Assembly (NCBI GenBank): GCA_017473945.1
Contig: JAFUIW010000027.1
Location: forward strand, 1-41,783
From: Methanobrevibacter sp.
Lineage (GTDB): Archaea > Methanobacteriota > Methanobacteria > Methanobacteriales > Methanobacteriaceae
DNA: 41,783 nt
Reading direction: 5' to 3'
This document shows, piece by piece, positions 7,758 through 18,242 of the stretch. The stretch's first letter is position 1. Each line of letters begins with the position of its first letter. The position numbers and the translations under genes were made by a program. The notes beneath the pieces are model-generated. The model worked only from the letters and a program-made list of their open reading frames with translations. It was not told the DNA's origin and did no database searches.

Positions 7758-8975
7758 CTACCAAAGTAGTGAATCAAACATCACAACATCAACTATATCA
7801 CCTTTCTGATATCCTTCATCATTTTCGTTTATGATGATATAGCTGTTCGCCTCAACCATTGACCGAATAATGCCGGAACCTCTGTTCAGGACATGCTTTG
7901 CATAATCGTCATCTGCAACCGCACGGATGAAATCGGTTCTTCCAAGTTGGGAAGGGATTTTAAGTTGAGATTCACGGTTTAGAATATGGAAATCAAATGA
8001 CCTTCCCTGCATTTCAAACAGGTATTTTCTTGCAAATACATCAAATTGAGTCATTGCAGCCACAGGCTGGCCTGAAAATGTAAATATGATTTTACCATTG
8101 ACAATTCCTGCACCTGCAGGTTTTCCAGGTCTCATTGCAACACCGTGGAATAGGATTTCTCCAATGTCATCGACAACCTCCAAAACAACATCCCCTTTAC
8201 TGATGGCCGTTCCTCCGGTTGTCATTATTACATCGTAGTCTTCGCTAGCTTTAAGGATAGCTTCCCTGACTTCATCAAATGTGTCACCAGCATGGCCAAT
8301 TTCACAGATGGCTCCGGAATCCTCAATCATAGCTTTTATTGTGAACTGATTGGAGTTGATGATTTTGGCCTTATCTATTTCCTCTTTGGTCGGTTCTACA
8401 AGCTCATTGCCGGTTATGATAACCTTGACTTTAGGTTTTTTATATACATTGACTGTATCATAACCTGCTGAAGCGATTAATCCCAATTCCTGATATCTGA
8501 TAAATGTGTTTTTATCCAATATCTTTTGACCTTTTTCAATGTCTTCAGATTTCGGAGAAACATTTTCACCAGGAGTGACCTGGGAATAGATTGTCAGTTC
8601 ATCACCGTCGGTTGTGGTGTATTCCTTCATGATGACCGCATTGGCACCTTCAGGAATTGGAGCGCCGGTAGCGATTACGATAGCTTCATTTTCGCCTACT
8701 GTCTTGTCGGAAAATTCCCCAGCTCCGATTGCATCTATTATATTTAGTTGTTTAGGAGCTGATTGGGATGCACCGAAAGTGTTTTCACCGATTACTGCAA
8801 AACCGTCCATTGCAGATTTATCGAATGGTGGTGAATCATGAAAAGCCATGATATCTTCAGCCAGAACTCTCTTGTGAGCATCATGAATAGATATCTCTTC
8901 TGAATCTGTGTATTTCTGATTATCTGCTATTAGCTTTAATGCATTTCCAACTGAATCCAATTTAGATAAAAACAT
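7758..8975 (-). CDS. moeA: Molybdopterin molybdotransferase MoeA
   Basis: Inserts molybdate or tungstate into adenylylated molybdopterin, the last step of Mo/W cofactor synthesis needed by formylmethanofuran and formate dehydrogenases. The 405-residue length is normal. Family motifs are visible: SPPFDKSAMDGFA near residue 55, IATGAPIPEGANAV, the MoCF-binding domain with VKVIITGNELVEP and MTTGGTAISKGD, then MRPGKPAGAG and FSGQPVAAM, with a C-terminal beta domain. The start has a GGGGGAG ribosome site. It lies 22 bases after purL and precedes the M50 protease. Methanogens often carry two MoeA paralogues (one possibly fused to a PBP domain); only this one is in view. Confidence 0.93.
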   Translation of the reverse strand: MFLSKLDSVGNALKLIADNQKYTDSEEISIHDAHKRVLAEDIMAFHDSPPFDKSAMDGFAVIGENTFGASQSAPKQLNIIDAIGAGEFSDKTVGENEAIVIATGAPIPEGANAVIMKEYTTTDGDELTIYSQVTPGENVSPKSEDIEKGQKILDKNTFIRYQELGLIASAGYDTVNVYKKPKVKVIITGNELVEPTKEEIDKAKIINSNQFTIKAMIEDSGAICEIGHAGDTFDEVREAILKASEDYDVIMTTGGTAISKGDVVLEVVDDIGEILFHGVAMRPGKPAGAGIVNGKIIFTFSGQPVAAMTQFDVFARKYLFEMQGRSFDFHILNRESQLKIPSQLGRTDFIRAVADDDYAKHVLNRGSGIIRSMVEANSYIIINENDEGYQKGDIVDVVMFDSLLW

Positions 8976-8997
8976 GTTTTAAACTCCCCCAAGTTCA

Positions 8998-11136
8998 TTA
9001 TGCCATGAATTTTTCAATGACTCCATGATATGCATTATCCAAATCTTCATAGCTGAATTCATGATCGTTTACATTCAATGAAGTGCCTTTTACCTCACCG
9101 ATAACTTCACAGTCAACATCTATTTTAGCTAAAACATCATCTAGTGCATCAGCTTTAACTGTTAACAGGTATCTGCCGTGACTTTCTGAGTATAAGAGTT
9201 GGATTTTATCCAGTTCATCATCCTCAATATTTACTTCACAACCGAGCCCTGATTTTATGACCATTTCTGACAATGCCACTGCAAGACCTCCTGCTGAAAC
9301 GTCATGAACCGCAGTGATGTTTTTATCTTTATCTTCATCGATTAATTTCAGGACTGTCTGACCGTTAGCGACTTCATCTTCAATTCTGATTCTAGGAGCA
9401 GTTCCAACTTCAAGGTTGTGGATGCATCTGTGATATTCAGAACCTGTCAATTCATCATAGGTTTTACCTATTAAAATGATTTTATCTCCTTCGTTTTTGA
9501 AGTCCATGGTTCTGATGTTTTCAATATTTTCAACACCAATCACACCTACGGCAGGAGTTGGGTTGATTTTGATTCCTTCAGTTTCGTTGTAGAAACTTAC
9601 GTTACCGCTGATTACAGGTGCATTGAATTTTTCAGCAACAAGACTCATTCCTTCAATAGCTGTCTTGAATTGCCAAAGTATTTCAGGTGTTTCAGGGTTT
9701 CCAAAGTTCAGACAGTCAACAACTGCGTATGGTGTTGCACCCATTGAGATTACGTTTCTGATAGCTTCAGCAACACATCCTGCCGCTCCGTCAAAAGGAG
9801 AGAGTTTTGTGTGGAATGTGTTTGAATCAGTAGTGAGTGCAATTGCAGTATCTTCATCGATTCTTAAGACTGCTGCATCATCACCAGGCTTTACGACAGT
9901 TCTTACCTGAACTTCATGGTCATACTGTTTGTAGACCCATTGTTTGGATGCAATGTTTGGAGAAGCCAATAGTTTTGGCAGGGATTGGTAAACTCCAGGT
10001 TCCTTAAGTTCAATTTTTTGAGTGTCTTCTGGAATTTCGGCAATTGGCCTGTCGATTGAAGGTGGGTCTGCTAAAAGAATAGTTGGCAAGTTTGCAAGTT
10101 CTTCACCTTCATCTGAAATAATCATGTTGTTTCCTTCGATTACCTCACCGATTACTGATGATACGATTTCATGCTTGTCACATATTTTCTGAGCAAGTTC
10201 AATGTCATCCGGATTTAATACGAAAACCATCCTTTCCTGGGACTCTGAAAGCATGATTTCATATGGAGTCATTCCGGTTTCCCTTAATGGTATTGCACGT
10301 AAGTCAACCAATGCACCGTTTTCGGATGCATCTACAAGTTCTGAAATACAGCAGGTGAGACCCCCTCCACCTAAGTCCTTTACACCACTGACATTGATCT
10401 TTTCAAGGATTTCAAGTGAAGCTTCCAATACTCTTTTTTTGGTGAACGGATCTGCTACCTGTACAGCTGGCCTGTCTTCGGTTTCAGAGTCTGAAGTCAA
10501 TTCTTCAGATGCGAATGTTACACCATGAATTCCGTCACGGCCTGTTGTTCCACCCATTAGAAGGAATTTGTCACCTATGTTTGGTGCCTGCGCCCTTACG
10601 ATGTTTTCCTTTTCGACAAGCCCTACACACATTACATTGACAAGAGGATTTGTCCTGAATGATTCGTCAAATTCAATTTCGCCGGCAACTGTCGGAACCC
10701 CTACACGGTTTCCATAGTCGGAAATACCTTTTACCACATGTTCAAAAAGGTATCTTGATTTTTCATCTTCAAGAGGTCCGAATCTAAGTGAATCTAGAAG
10801 TGCAATTGGCATTGCCCCCATGGAAATGATATCCCTTAAAATTCCACCGATACCGGTTCCTGCACCACCGTACGGTTCGATTGCAGATGGGTGGTTGTGA
10901 GATTCCATCCCTACTGCCAGTGCGTATTTGTCTGTAACGCTTACAAGACCTGCATCGTCTCCAGGCCCTAAAATGATGTTTTCTCCTTCGGTTGGGAATG
11001 CCCTTAAGAATGGTCTGCTGCTTTTGTATGAGCAATGTTCTGAAAACATCACATCCAGCATTCCTTCTTCAAGTTCATTCATTTCCCTACCGAGGATTCC
11101 TTCAATATATTCAATTTCAGAATCAGCTAAAGTCAT
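8998..11136 (-). CDS. purL: Phosphoribosylformylglycinamidine synthase subunit PurL
   Basis: ATP-dependent synthetase subunit converting FGAR to FGAM in purine biosynthesis. At 712 residues it is the small, stand-alone PurL form that needs separate PurQ and PurS partners (neither is in the window). Motifs include [14 protein letters not shown] at the N-terminus, [46 protein letters not shown] and the second-half [16 protein letters not shown]. The ATG at 11136 follows a GGGTGTT ribosome site and sits 10 bases after ileS, so the two are likely co-transcribed. Confidence 0.95.
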   Translation of the reverse strand: MTLADSEIEYIEGILGREMNELEEGMLDVMFSEHCSYKSSRPFLRAFPTEGENIILGPGDDAGLVSVTDKYALAVGMESHNHPSAIEPYGGAGTGIGGILRDIISMGAMPIALLDSLRFGPLEDEKSRYLFEHVVKGISDYGNRVGVPTVAGEIEFDESFRTNPLVNVMCVGLVEKENIVRAQAPNIGDKFLLMGGTTGRDGIHGVTFASEELTSDSETEDRPAVQVADPFTKKRVLEASLEILEKINVSGVKDLGGGGLTCCISELVDASENGALVDLRAIPLRETGMTPYEIMLSESQERMVFVLNPDDIELAQKICDKHEIVSSVIGEVIEGNNMIISDEGEELANLPTILLADPPSIDRPIAEIPEDTQKIELKEPGVYQSLPKLLASPNIASKQWVYKQYDHEVQVRTVVKPGDDAAVLRIDEDTAIALTTDSNTFHTKLSPFDGAAGCVAEAIRNVISMGATPYAVVDCLNFGNPETPEILWQFKTAIEGMSLVAEKFNAPVISGNVSFYNETEGIKINPTPAVGVIGVENIENIRTMDFKNEGDKIILIGKTYDELTGSEYHRCIHNLEVGTAPRIRIEDEVANGQTVLKLIDEDKDKNITAVHDVSAGGLAVALSEMVIKSGLGCEVNIEDDELDKIQLLYSESHGRYLLTVKADALDDVLAKIDVDCEVIGEVKGTSLNVNDHEFSYEDLDNAYHGVIEKFMA

Positions 11137-11146
11137 ATTAACACCC

Positions 11147-14100
11147 TTAATTTTTAATTGAAATTATTACTTTTTCTCCTTCAATATCCCATTCTTTGGT
11201 ATAATCTTTAGAATCTTTACTGCATTCTTCTGTATCTGTTATAATTAGGCTATTCGCCCTTACCTCATGAGAGATGACTTCTGATTGAGGAACAATCAGG
11301 TCCTTGAATTCAGCTGAAGTTTCAACATCGACATTGATGTTTGCTTCAACATCTAAGTCCATGTCTTTTCTCATATCTTGAATTCTTCTTATCAGTTCAC
11401 GAGCCATAGCTTCCTGTCTGATTTCCAATGTGATGTTTGTATTTACAAATACGTTTCCGCCATCGAATTCAGAAGATACAAAGTCATCCGGAAGTTCTGA
11501 ATCGAACAGTACTTCTTCTGAGTTTAATTCAATTCCTTCAATTGTTACAGTACCATTTGCATCCAATTCAGCTTTAATTTGATTACCGTCAGCGGTTTTA
11601 AGTCCTTTTACAACTTTACCCATGTCACCTTTGAGTTTTGGACCTAAAATCTTGAGATTTGGTTTTGCATTGAATGACAGTTTGTCGAATTCAGCTGCAG
11701 TTAAAACCTCTTTGGTATTTGACTGATCTTTAATGATATCTTCAAGTTCAGTTATTGCGTTTAATGCATTTTCATCTGGAGATACTACAGTTATATCTGA
11801 AACCGGCCATCTTAGTTTGTATTGTGCCATGTCACGTGCTCTTATAGATGCATCAATCACTTGGCGGGCAACGTCCATTTTTGCTTCAAGGTCTTCATCG
11901 ATTGCATCTGAATCGTATTCCCAGTTAAGCATGTGAATGCTTTCAGGCGCTTCAGGATTAACTCCTTTTACGAGATTTTCATAGATTTCTTCAGATACGT
12001 GAGGAGCTATAGGACATAATACTGAAATCAGTTTGACAAGCGCTGTGTAAAGGCTGTAGTATGCACCGAGTTTATCCGGATCATCGCTTTCAACCCATGT
12101 TCTTCCACGGATTAACCTTACATACCAGCGGCTCAAGTCATCGAGGATAAAGTCATATATTTTTCTTGTAGCCTTGTGGAAGAATAAGTTATCCAGGTCT
12201 TCTGCAACGTCCTTTACTAATGAGTTAACTCTAGAGATAATCCATTTATCTTCAGACCTTAAAATAATGTCATCTTCAGTTATTTCACTTGGATTGAAGT
12301 TATCAAGAGACATGTATGTTGTTGAGAACACATATACGTTCCATAAGATGTTGATCATCTTGTTTACATTTAATAGTTCATCCCAAACGAACTTGAGGTC
12401 ATCCCATGGTTTAGAAGCCCATAACAAGTAGAATCTGAGTACATCTGCTCCATATTTTTCAATTACCTCTTCAGGAGATACAACATTGCCTAATGATTTT
12501 GACATCTTGTTTCCGTTTTCATCTAAAACGAAACCGTGCATTAATACTTTTTGATATGGACTTTTACCCATTGAAATTACTCCTGTACCGAGTTGTGAGT
12601 AGAACCATCCTCTTGTTTGGTCGTGACCTTCTGTAATGAAGTCATATGGGAACCAGTCTTCGAATTTTTCCTTTTCTTCAGGATAGTACAGTGAAGCCCA
12701 TCCGGCTACACCTGAGTCAATCCATACGTCCAATACGTCAGGAATTCTTTTTATTGTCTGTCCACATTTGTCACATTTAACTTCAACTTCATCTACATAT
12801 GGCCTGTGGATAAGCTCTGAGTCGGAAACGTTGATTTCATTTAATGACTCCTGTTTTAATTCATCTAAAGAACCTATAACTTTCAGTTCTCCACAGTCAG
12901 GACACTCCCAAATAGGAATTGGAATACCCCAGTATCTTTGTCTTGAGATTGTCCAGTCACGGGCGTTGTCTACCCAGTCATGAAACCTGCCTTCTCCGGC
13001 CCATTTAGGCACCCATTCAACCTTGTCTATTTCATCCAACATTTTGTCCTTGATTTCTGTTACTTTAAGGAACCATTGTTTGGTTGCTCTGTAGATAATT
13101 GGAGTTTTACATCTCCAGCAAACACCATATCTGTGTTCAATGGTTTCAACTCTGTACATTAGGTTTTTAGCCTGCAAATCTTCAATGATTTGGTCATTTT
13201 CCTCTTTAGTAAATTTACCCTCGTATTTTCCTGCATCTTCAGTGAAGCATCCGTCTTCACCCACAGGACAAAATATAGGCAAATCGAATTCTTGACCAAT
13301 TTCAAAGTCGTCCGGACCATGTCCTGGTGCGGTGTGTACCAATCCAGTACCTTCACCAAGTTCTACGTGGTCTCCAGGTAGGATTGTGTGGACTTTTTCA
13401 ATTTCTGAGTCAAATTCCATTTGTTTTGGAATTTCATCTGCTAAAATATAATCATAAGCCATTCCAACTAAGTCTTCACCTTTTACGGTTTTGATGACTT
13501 CATACATCACTTCTTTTTCTTCAATGACTTTATCTTCTTCGCCTTCTTCTTCAGCTGGAATTTTGGTTCTGTGGATTTTGATTTGTTTGCCTAAAACTGT
13601 CTCCATCAGGTTTTCGGCTAAAATGTAAGTTTCACCATCTTTTGAAACGTAAACATAATCAAATTCAGGATTTACACAAATTGCGAGGTTAGCAGGTAGT
13701 GTCCATGGAGTAGTTGTCCAAACAAGGAAATAAGTATTCTCTTCGCCAGTGACTGGGAATTTTATGAATATGGATGGGTCAACTTTTTCCTCATATTCGA
13801 TTTCTGCAGCAGCCAGTGCGGTTCCACAGTGAGGACACCAGCTAATTACTCTTTGGTCATTGACAAGTAAATTTTGTTCATTTGCTCTTTTGAGTGTCCA
13901 CCAGGAGGATTCCATGTATTTCGGATCAAGTGTCATGTATGGATCATCCCAGTCCATCCAAACACCTAATTGGTCAAATTGACTTTCCATCGCAATTTTG
14001 TTTTCTATTGCAAATTCCCTACATTTGTCTACAAATTTATCAATTCCAATGTTTTCTTCAATGTCCTGTTTGGATTGGATGTCCATAATGTGTTCTACCT

Positions 14101-14386
14101 TGTTTTCAATTGGTAGACCATGCATATCCCATCCTGCCTGGCGTCTTAAAGAGAATCCATTCATGGACTTGTATCTAAGGTATGAATCTTTAATGACTTT
14201 GTTCCAAGCAGTACCTAAGTGGATTTTACCGCTACAGTATGGTGGCCCATCTAAAAATGAATATCTTGGACCTTTTTCTCTAAGCTCATTTACTTTTTTG
14301 AAAGTTTCTGCTTCTTTCCAGAATTTCTGAACTTTCTTTTCTATTTTTTCATGGTCATATGACTTTTCTGCCTCTTCTATTGGCAT
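11147..14386 (-). CDS. ileS: Isoleucyl-tRNA synthetase
   Basis: Class I synthetase charging tRNA-Ile, 1079 residues, the long archaeal/eukaryotic type. The HIGH-type motif is HLGT at 56-59 ([14 protein letters not shown]). The CP1 editing domain carries the Thr-rich [14 protein letters not shown]. Zinc-type Cys clusters CPHCG and CPDCGE are present. The KMSKS loop (NKMSKSLGN) is near residue 626, followed by the anticodon-binding domain. Start ATG 14386 has a GAGGAG ribosome site. An AT-rich TATA-like run (14431-14445, minus strand) about 50 bases upstream is the probable promoter for the ileS-purL-moeA-protease run. Confidence 0.96.
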   Translation of the reverse strand: MPIEEAEKSYDHEKIEKKVQKFWKEAETFKKVNELREKGPRYSFLDGPPYCSGKIHLGTAWNKVIKDSYLRYKSMNGFSLRRQAGWDMHGLPIENKVEHIMDIQSKQDIEENIGIDKFVDKCREFAIENKIAMESQFDQLGVWMDWDDPYMTLDPKYMESSWWTLKRANEQNLLVNDQRVISWCPHCGTALAAAEIEYEEKVDPSIFIKFPVTGEENTYFLVWTTTPWTLPANLAICVNPEFDYVYVSKDGETYILAENLMETVLGKQIKIHRTKIPAEEEGEEDKVIEEKEVMYEVIKTVKGEDLVGMAYDYILADEIPKQMEFDSEIEKVHTILPGDHVELGEGTGLVHTAPGHGPDDFEIGQEFDLPIFCPVGEDGCFTEDAGKYEGKFTKEENDQIIEDLQAKNLMYRVETIEHRYGVCWRCKTPIIYRATKQWFLKVTEIKDKMLDEIDKVEWVPKWAGEGRFHDWVDNARDWTISRQRYWGIPIPIWECPDCGELKVIGSLDELKQESLNEINVSDSELIHRPYVDEVEVKCDKCGQTIKRIPDVLDVWIDSGVAGWASLYYPEEKEKFEDWFPYDFITEGHDQTRGWFYSQLGTGVISMGKSPYQKVLMHGFVLDENGNKMSKSLGNVVSPEEVIEKYGADVLRFYLLWASKPWDDLKFVWDELLNVNKMINILWNVYVFSTTYMSLDNFNPSEITEDDIILRSEDKWIISRVNSLVKDVAEDLDNLFFHKATRKIYDFILDDLSRWYVRLIRGRTWVESDDPDKLGAYYSLYTALVKLISVLCPIAPHVSEEIYENLVKGVNPEAPESIHMLNWEYDSDAIDEDLEAKMDVARQVIDASIRARDMAQYKLRWPVSDITVVSPDENALNAITELEDIIKDQSNTKEVLTAAEFDKLSFNAKPNLKILGPKLKGDMGKVVKGLKTADGNQIKAELDANGTVTIEGIELNSEEVLFDSELPDDFVSSEFDGGNVFVNTNITLEIRQEAMARELIRRIQDMRKDMDLDVEANINVDVETSAEFKDLIVPQSEVISHEVRANSLIITDTEECSKDSKDYTKEWDIEGEKVIISIKN

Positions 14387-14430
14387 TGTAACTCCTCAAA
14401 TAATTAAAATTAATATGTGTAAATAAAAAT

Positions 14431-14445
14431 TTATAATATATATCT
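14431..14445 (-). promoter_or_regulatory. TATA-like element upstream of ileS
   Basis: Read on the minus strand, GATATATATTATAA is followed by a short leader with GAGGAG and the ileS ATG. Predicted start about 14410. This heads the minus-strand housekeeping run. The rest of the gap to 14586 shows only AT-rich sequence. Confidence 0.4.
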
Positions 14446-14586
14446 TTTTGTTTTAGATAATAAATAAAGGTTATGGGAATTTAGAAAAATCTTGAAAATT
14501 AGAATGATTTTAAAATGAAAAATAAGATTATTTTAAAAGAATACTGATTGAAATCTAACCAAAAACAAGATAAAAAAATAAAAATG

Positions 14587-15513
14587 TTAAAGTAAAAGAA
14601 CAGTCTTTAGACTCAATCCTGTGACTTTAACTATTTCTTCGGGAGAAAGTAGGCTTTTTAACTTCCTTGCCATTTCAATATCGTACTCTCCTTTAATTTC
14701 TTGTACAACTTCAGCCTTAACTTCTTCTTTAACTTCTTCTTTAACTTCTTCTTTAACTTCAGCCTTAACATCATCTTTCATTTCTAGTTTCATTTCTTCC
14801 TTGTATGATTCCAATACTCCTTTAGCTTTTTTAGCCATTCCAATCATCTCCATCAATTCTTTTTGATCGGACACATCCACATATTCAATAATATTCAAGT
14901 AACTTCCTATAATCACTTCATCAAGCTTCTCTTCAGGAATACAATCTTTTTTATTTTTAATGTCCAAACAGGTTTGGCGAACAATATCTGATTCGCTTTC
15001 TTTTACGTCAAACAAAGGTAAAGCAATCAGAAGTGAACATTCTTGAATTGTGAGTTTTTCATTGTTGTCAAATTTATTTTTTATTTGATTTAAATCTTTT
15101 TGCTTGTTAATTTTTTTAGTTTTAATGATTGTAGGGTGAAACGTCAGGTTTAGTTTAGCATATTCCTTGATTTTTCCGCCTTTTGACAATACAATCATTA
15201 TCAATTCAACATCCTCATCGTTTCGGCAAAATTCACGAGTATAATAGTCAAATGCCTGCTTTAAATCATCGGTTCTTAGAATGTTTTTCTTGAATTCAAA
15301 AATTATAATCTTTCCGGATTTTGTCAATGCCTTAAAGTCAAACAGATTGTTGAATATTTTTATCCTACCTGTTTTTTTATAGCTGATTTTTTCTGTTGGA
15401 AGCATATCAACAATCTCCTCATCAATGCCGAGAGCTGTTAAGATATGATTTAAAAAGTATATGAAGCAAAACTTGAGAAATATGTCCCTGTTTCTTTCGT
15501 TTTCAACAGACAT
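14587..15513 (-). CDS. Rpn/PD-(D/E)XK nuclease-like family protein
   Basis: 308 residues. The N-terminal half has a PD-(D/E)XK-like core: FDFKALTKSGKIIIFEFKKN (about 58-78) gives the D...ExK pattern. The family (Rpn/YhgA-like, PDDEXK transposase-like) includes bacterial Rpn proteins that promote recA-independent recombination or act as defensive nucleases. The C-terminal third is a charged helix made of a repeated Lys-Glu-Glu-Val unit, then an HTH-like LSPEEIVKVTGLSLKTVLLL tail. That short C-terminal HTH-like motif is shared with the second copy at 17184-18008. Start ATG 15513 has a GGAGGATT ribosome site. Whether it cuts DNA in this host is unknown. Confidence 0.75.
   Translation of the reverse strand: MSVENERNRDIFLKFCFIYFLNHILTALGIDEEIVDMLPTEKISYKKTGRIKIFNNLFDFKALTKSGKIIIFEFKKNILRTDDLKQAFDYYTREFCRNDEDVELIMIVLSKGGKIKEYAKLNLTFHPTIIKTKKINKQKDLNQIKNKFDNNEKLTIQECSLLIALPLFDVKESESDIVRQTCLDIKNKKDCIPEEKLDEVIIGSYLNIIEYVDVSDQKELMEMIGMAKKAKGVLESYKEEMKLEMKDDVKAEVKEEVKEEVKEEVKAEVVQEIKGEYDIEMARKLKSLLSPEEIVKVTGLSLKTVLLL
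14709..14768 (-). repeat. In-frame 12-bp tandem repeat in the Rpn-like gene
   Basis: Five 12-base units: three identical CTTCTTCTTTAA units (14721-14756), flanked on each side by CTTCAGCCTTAA. They encode repeated Val-Lys-Glu-Glu/Ala steps in a predicted long helix. Because the unit is four codons, copy-number change would lengthen the helix by about one turn without breaking the frame. Confidence 0.85.
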
Positions 15514-15741
15514 GAAAATAATCCTCCTTTTAAATTATTATTGTTAATTAGTTTCTTAAACATCATATAAAAAGTATTTGTTTGATTTGATAACAATTTA
15601 TCGATTTTAAAGCAATTATGCTTTAATTATGTGAAATTGACTGAAAACAGAATTTTTCCATTGCCCTTATACAATTAATGAGCAATACAAAAAGAAAAAT
15701 AAGTGAAAAAATTGATATAAACCAACGACAAAAGTAATTAC

Positions 15742-15846
15742 ATGGGATTCTATAGAAGATACAATACAATCATCAGGACTGTCGATAACCTTGTAAAGCT
15801 TTACAAAGTTTCCAAAAAGAAATCCAAAAAAGAGGATAAAAAATGA
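15742..15846 (+). CDS. Small basic protein, 34 aa, coupled to DsbA-like gene
   Basis: An ATG frame (MGFYRRYNTIIRTVDNLVKL at its start) ending in a Lys-rich tail. It has no recognised family. Its stop codon overlaps the ATG of the next gene (ATGA at 15843-15846), the usual sign of translational coupling, and it shares its strand. The ribosome site is weak. A TATA-like TTGATATAAA about 25 bases upstream would make the message nearly leaderless. It is cationic and amphipathic with no signal peptide. Reality as a protein is moderately supported by the coupling only. Confidence 0.45.
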   Translation: MGFYRRYNTIIRTVDNLVKLYKVSKKKSKKEDKK

Positions 15847-16508
15847 ATGTAACCTTCTGGAGCGATTTCAACTGTCCCAATTCATACATCGGACTTAACA
15901 GGTTAAAAGAGGCCATTGAAGAATTGAATTTAGAAGCTGACTGGGAGATGAAGCCCTTTGAACTGCACCCGACACTTTTTGACACACCATCCAACTCAAT
16001 GACCACTGAATACATCATAAAATATGGAATCGGCCCAGATGAGGCTCAAGAAATAATTGCTGAAACAGAAAAAATAGCTGAAAGTGAAGGATTAAACATT
16101 AACTGCAAAGATGTGAAGCTGACATCATCAAAAAATGCCCATCGACTTGTGAGATACGTTCAAAATAAACACCCTGAAAAGTCTTTGGAACTTATTTTTA
16201 AAATTTATGAGGCAAATTTCATAGAAAACAAGATTATAGCTGACATTGATGTGCTGGTTAAAATAGCTGCAGGAATTGACTTGGATGAAATCAAAATAAG
16301 AAAAATGCTTGAAAGCGAATCATACAAGTTTGAGGTTCAGCTTGAAGAGGAAGAGGCCATCGTCATGGGAATTGAAACCATTCCATTATATATTATAACT
16401 GTCAATGCTGACCAGCTAACCGTTCCAGGAGCCTTTGGAAAGCAAGATTTGAAAACCGCACTCAATGACATGATTAGCGGCGAGATGGAATCTAAAACAT
16501 TCCTTTAA
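15843..16508 (+). CDS. DsbA-family (FrnE-like) thioredoxin-fold protein, copy 1
   Basis: 221-residue DSBA/FrnE-like oxidoreductase. The family includes FrnE disulfide isomerases and 2-hydroxychromene-2-carboxylate isomerases and is cytoplasmic here (no signal peptide). N-terminal VTFWSDFNCPNSYIGLNRL holds the active-site position. The usual CxxC is CPNS, so only one Cys remains. A helical insert follows, and near the C-terminus GIETIPLYIIT gives the cis-Pro strand of thioredoxin folds. It is followed after 23 bases by a paralogue and preceded by a coupled 34-codon ORF. The partner substrate is unknown. With a single thiol it more likely binds or transfers a glutathione-like thiol, or isomerises, than forms disulfides. 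Confidence 0.82.
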   Translation: MNVTFWSDFNCPNSYIGLNRLKEAIEELNLEADWEMKPFELHPTLFDTPSNSMTTEYIIKYGIGPDEAQEIIAETEKIAESEGLNINCKDVKLTSSKNAHRLVRYVQNKHPEKSLELIFKIYEANFIENKIIADIDVLVKIAAGIDLDEIKIRKMLESESYKFEVQLEEEEAIVMGIETIPLYIITVNADQLTVPGAFGKQDLKTALNDMISGEMESKTFL

Positions 16509-16531
16509 AAAAAGATACAAAAGATGATAAA

Positions 16532-17170
16532 ATGAAGATTACATATATTATTGATTACAACTGTCCATATTCATACATCGGACTTAAAAGAATTAGAAAA
16601 GCCTGTGAAAATCTTGATTTAGATGCTGAATGGGAAATGAGGCCTTTTGAAATTGAGCCACAGGCAGGTAAAAGAACAACCATGAGCATTACAGAAAGAT
16701 ATGTGGAAAAATATGATTTTTCTCAAAAAGAGGCATCAGAAAAAATTAAAGAAATTGAAGAAATTGCCCATAAAGAAGGATTGGAGATGAATTTCAAAGA
16801 CATCACACTTACAAGTTCAAAGGATGCATTAAGGTTTTCAAAATACGTTCAAAATAACCATCCGGAACTTACCTTAAGCCTTGTTGATGAAATATTTAAG
16901 GCAAATATGGTTGAAAACATTAACCTAACAGATCTCGACATCCTAGCAGACATTGCAGTTTCCTGTGGAATAGAGGAAAATGATGCTCGAAAAATACTTG
17001 AAAACAATTATTTCAACATAGAAGTCTTTAGGGATATGGAAGATATCACTTCAATGGGAATTATATCAACCCCATGCTTCATATTGGAAGAAAATGGAGA
17101 AGAATTAATTATCAGAGAAGTTTTTTCAATTGAAGAATTTGAAACAGTTTTAAAAGACTTTGATGAATGA
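16532..17170 (+). CDS. DsbA-family (FrnE-like) thioredoxin-fold protein, copy 2
   Basis: 212-residue paralogue of the previous gene, a tandem duplication. Active-site region ITYIIDYNCPYSYIGLKRI has CPYS, again monothiol. KDITLTSSKDALRFSKYVQN matches copy 1 closely, and GIISTPCFILEE gives the cis-Pro segment, with an extra Cys after the Pro that copy 1 lacks. An AGATGAT ribosome site lies just before the ATG, and the spacing of 23 bases to copy 1 suggests one transcript. The two copies have diverged considerably, so the duplication is old and both are likely in use, perhaps with different substrates. Confidence 0.82.
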   Translation: MKITYIIDYNCPYSYIGLKRIRKACENLDLDAEWEMRPFEIEPQAGKRTTMSITERYVEKYDFSQKEASEKIKEIEEIAHKEGLEMNFKDITLTSSKDALRFSKYVQNNHPELTLSLVDEIFKANMVENINLTDLDILADIAVSCGIEENDARKILENNYFNIEVFRDMEDITSMGIISTPCFILEENGEELIIREVFSIEEFETVLKDFDE

Positions 17171-17183
17171 AAAAATGAAAGTT

Positions 17184-18008
17184 TCATTTAGATAATGTCT
17201 GACTAACAAAATCCAAACTAACATCAGCAATCCTTGCAATATCTTTAATTCCATAACCTTCCTTATCTAAACTGATTACAAAATTTCTTTTTGATTCATC
17301 AACTTTCCTTTGAGCAACTCTTTGCGCATAATCCTCAACTATTTTCATATTACCACCTACCAAATTTGAGATTGTTGTATTAAGAGATTCGTCATCTACA
17401 AACTTGTCACATAACATCAACACCACTCCTTTAACAAACTGAGCAATGTTTTTTTCTAAATCAGGAATATTAGTTATAGTAACAGCTGAATTTAATATAC
17501 TGTTTTCAATTCCGTTTTCAGTTTTCATAAAGCAAATTAAGCTTATTAAGAGCAGTTCTTTTTGGCTTAACTGTTGATTGTTTTCTATTTTGGCATTCAT
17601 CGTATTTAAAAATTCATCACCATCATAACTTTTTAGTGAGTGAATATATATTGGAAAACTTGAATCAGGATTGATTTTATAGCATTTTATATTTTCAGCC
17701 TCAACAGTGCTTAAGACATGAACTTCAATGTCCTTTTTGGATTTGTTTTGAATTTGATCAAAAAGTGCACTGTAAAGCCTGAATCTCCTTTTGTCTGAAA
17801 TGTCCACATACGTGCTTTGAAATTCAAGTATGACTATCTTGTCTTCCAGTTCCAATACCATATCCGGCTTGTACATTTTGGGATCTATGATACCATATTC
17901 CGTTTGATGGACTTTCACTATTTTTCCTTTGATTTTGATAATTTCTATAAGTTCTTGGCCATATTCCTGACCCTGACTTTTGAAGATAACATCCTCATGA
18001 AATTCCAT
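17184..18008 (-). CDS. Rpn/PD-(D/E)XK nuclease-like family protein, second copy
   Basis: About 274 residues. Core KPDMVLELEDKIVILEFQST gives the D...ExQ version of the PD-(D/E)XK fold (Gln in place of Lys), as in many PDDEXK_2/Rpn proteins. The C-terminus has an HTH-like YGIKDIARIADVSLDFVSQT motif, parallel to the tail of the other Rpn-like protein. The ATG at 18008 is preferred, 9 bases after GGGGGTG. The GTG at 18020 lies inside that ribosome site. It is convergent with the DsbA pair. It differs strongly in sequence from the 14587-15513 copy, so these are separate members, not a recent duplication. Confidence 0.72.
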   Translation of the reverse strand: MEFHEDVIFKSQGQEYGQELIEIIKIKGKIVKVHQTEYGIIDPKMYKPDMVLELEDKIVILEFQSTYVDISDKRRFRLYSALFDQIQNKSKKDIEVHVLSTVEAENIKCYKINPDSSFPIYIHSLKSYDGDEFLNTMNAKIENNQQLSQKELLLISLICFMKTENGIENSILNSAVTITNIPDLEKNIAQFVKGVVLMLCDKFVDDESLNTTISNLVGGNMKIVEDYAQRVAQRKVDESKRNFVISLDKEGYGIKDIARIADVSLDFVSQTLSK

Positions 18009-18242
18009 GAAAACATGCACCCCCTTAAAATTTAATTTATAGAGTTTAATATGAATTTAAAAGAATATAAATCTTTTGTTTTGATTTTAAAGCAATATTT
18101 ACAGCATAAAATAAAAAAACAAGTAGAAATCAATATTTATATTTAAAATAATTTTATTTTCAGTATTTTTTTTACATAATTAAAGCTAAATTTATCAAAA
18201 CTCATTAAATATTTAAATACTAAAAATAAGAAAATAAAATCC

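Noticed and set aside
9623-9910. Plus-strand frame opposite purL
   Set aside because: Mirrors the strongly conserved purL coding sequence; not an independent gene.
14621-14866. Plus-strand Ser/Thr-Ser-Leu repeat protein
   Set aside because: The apparent TSSLTSSLTS repeats are the antisense reading of the Rpn-like gene's 12-bp repeat.
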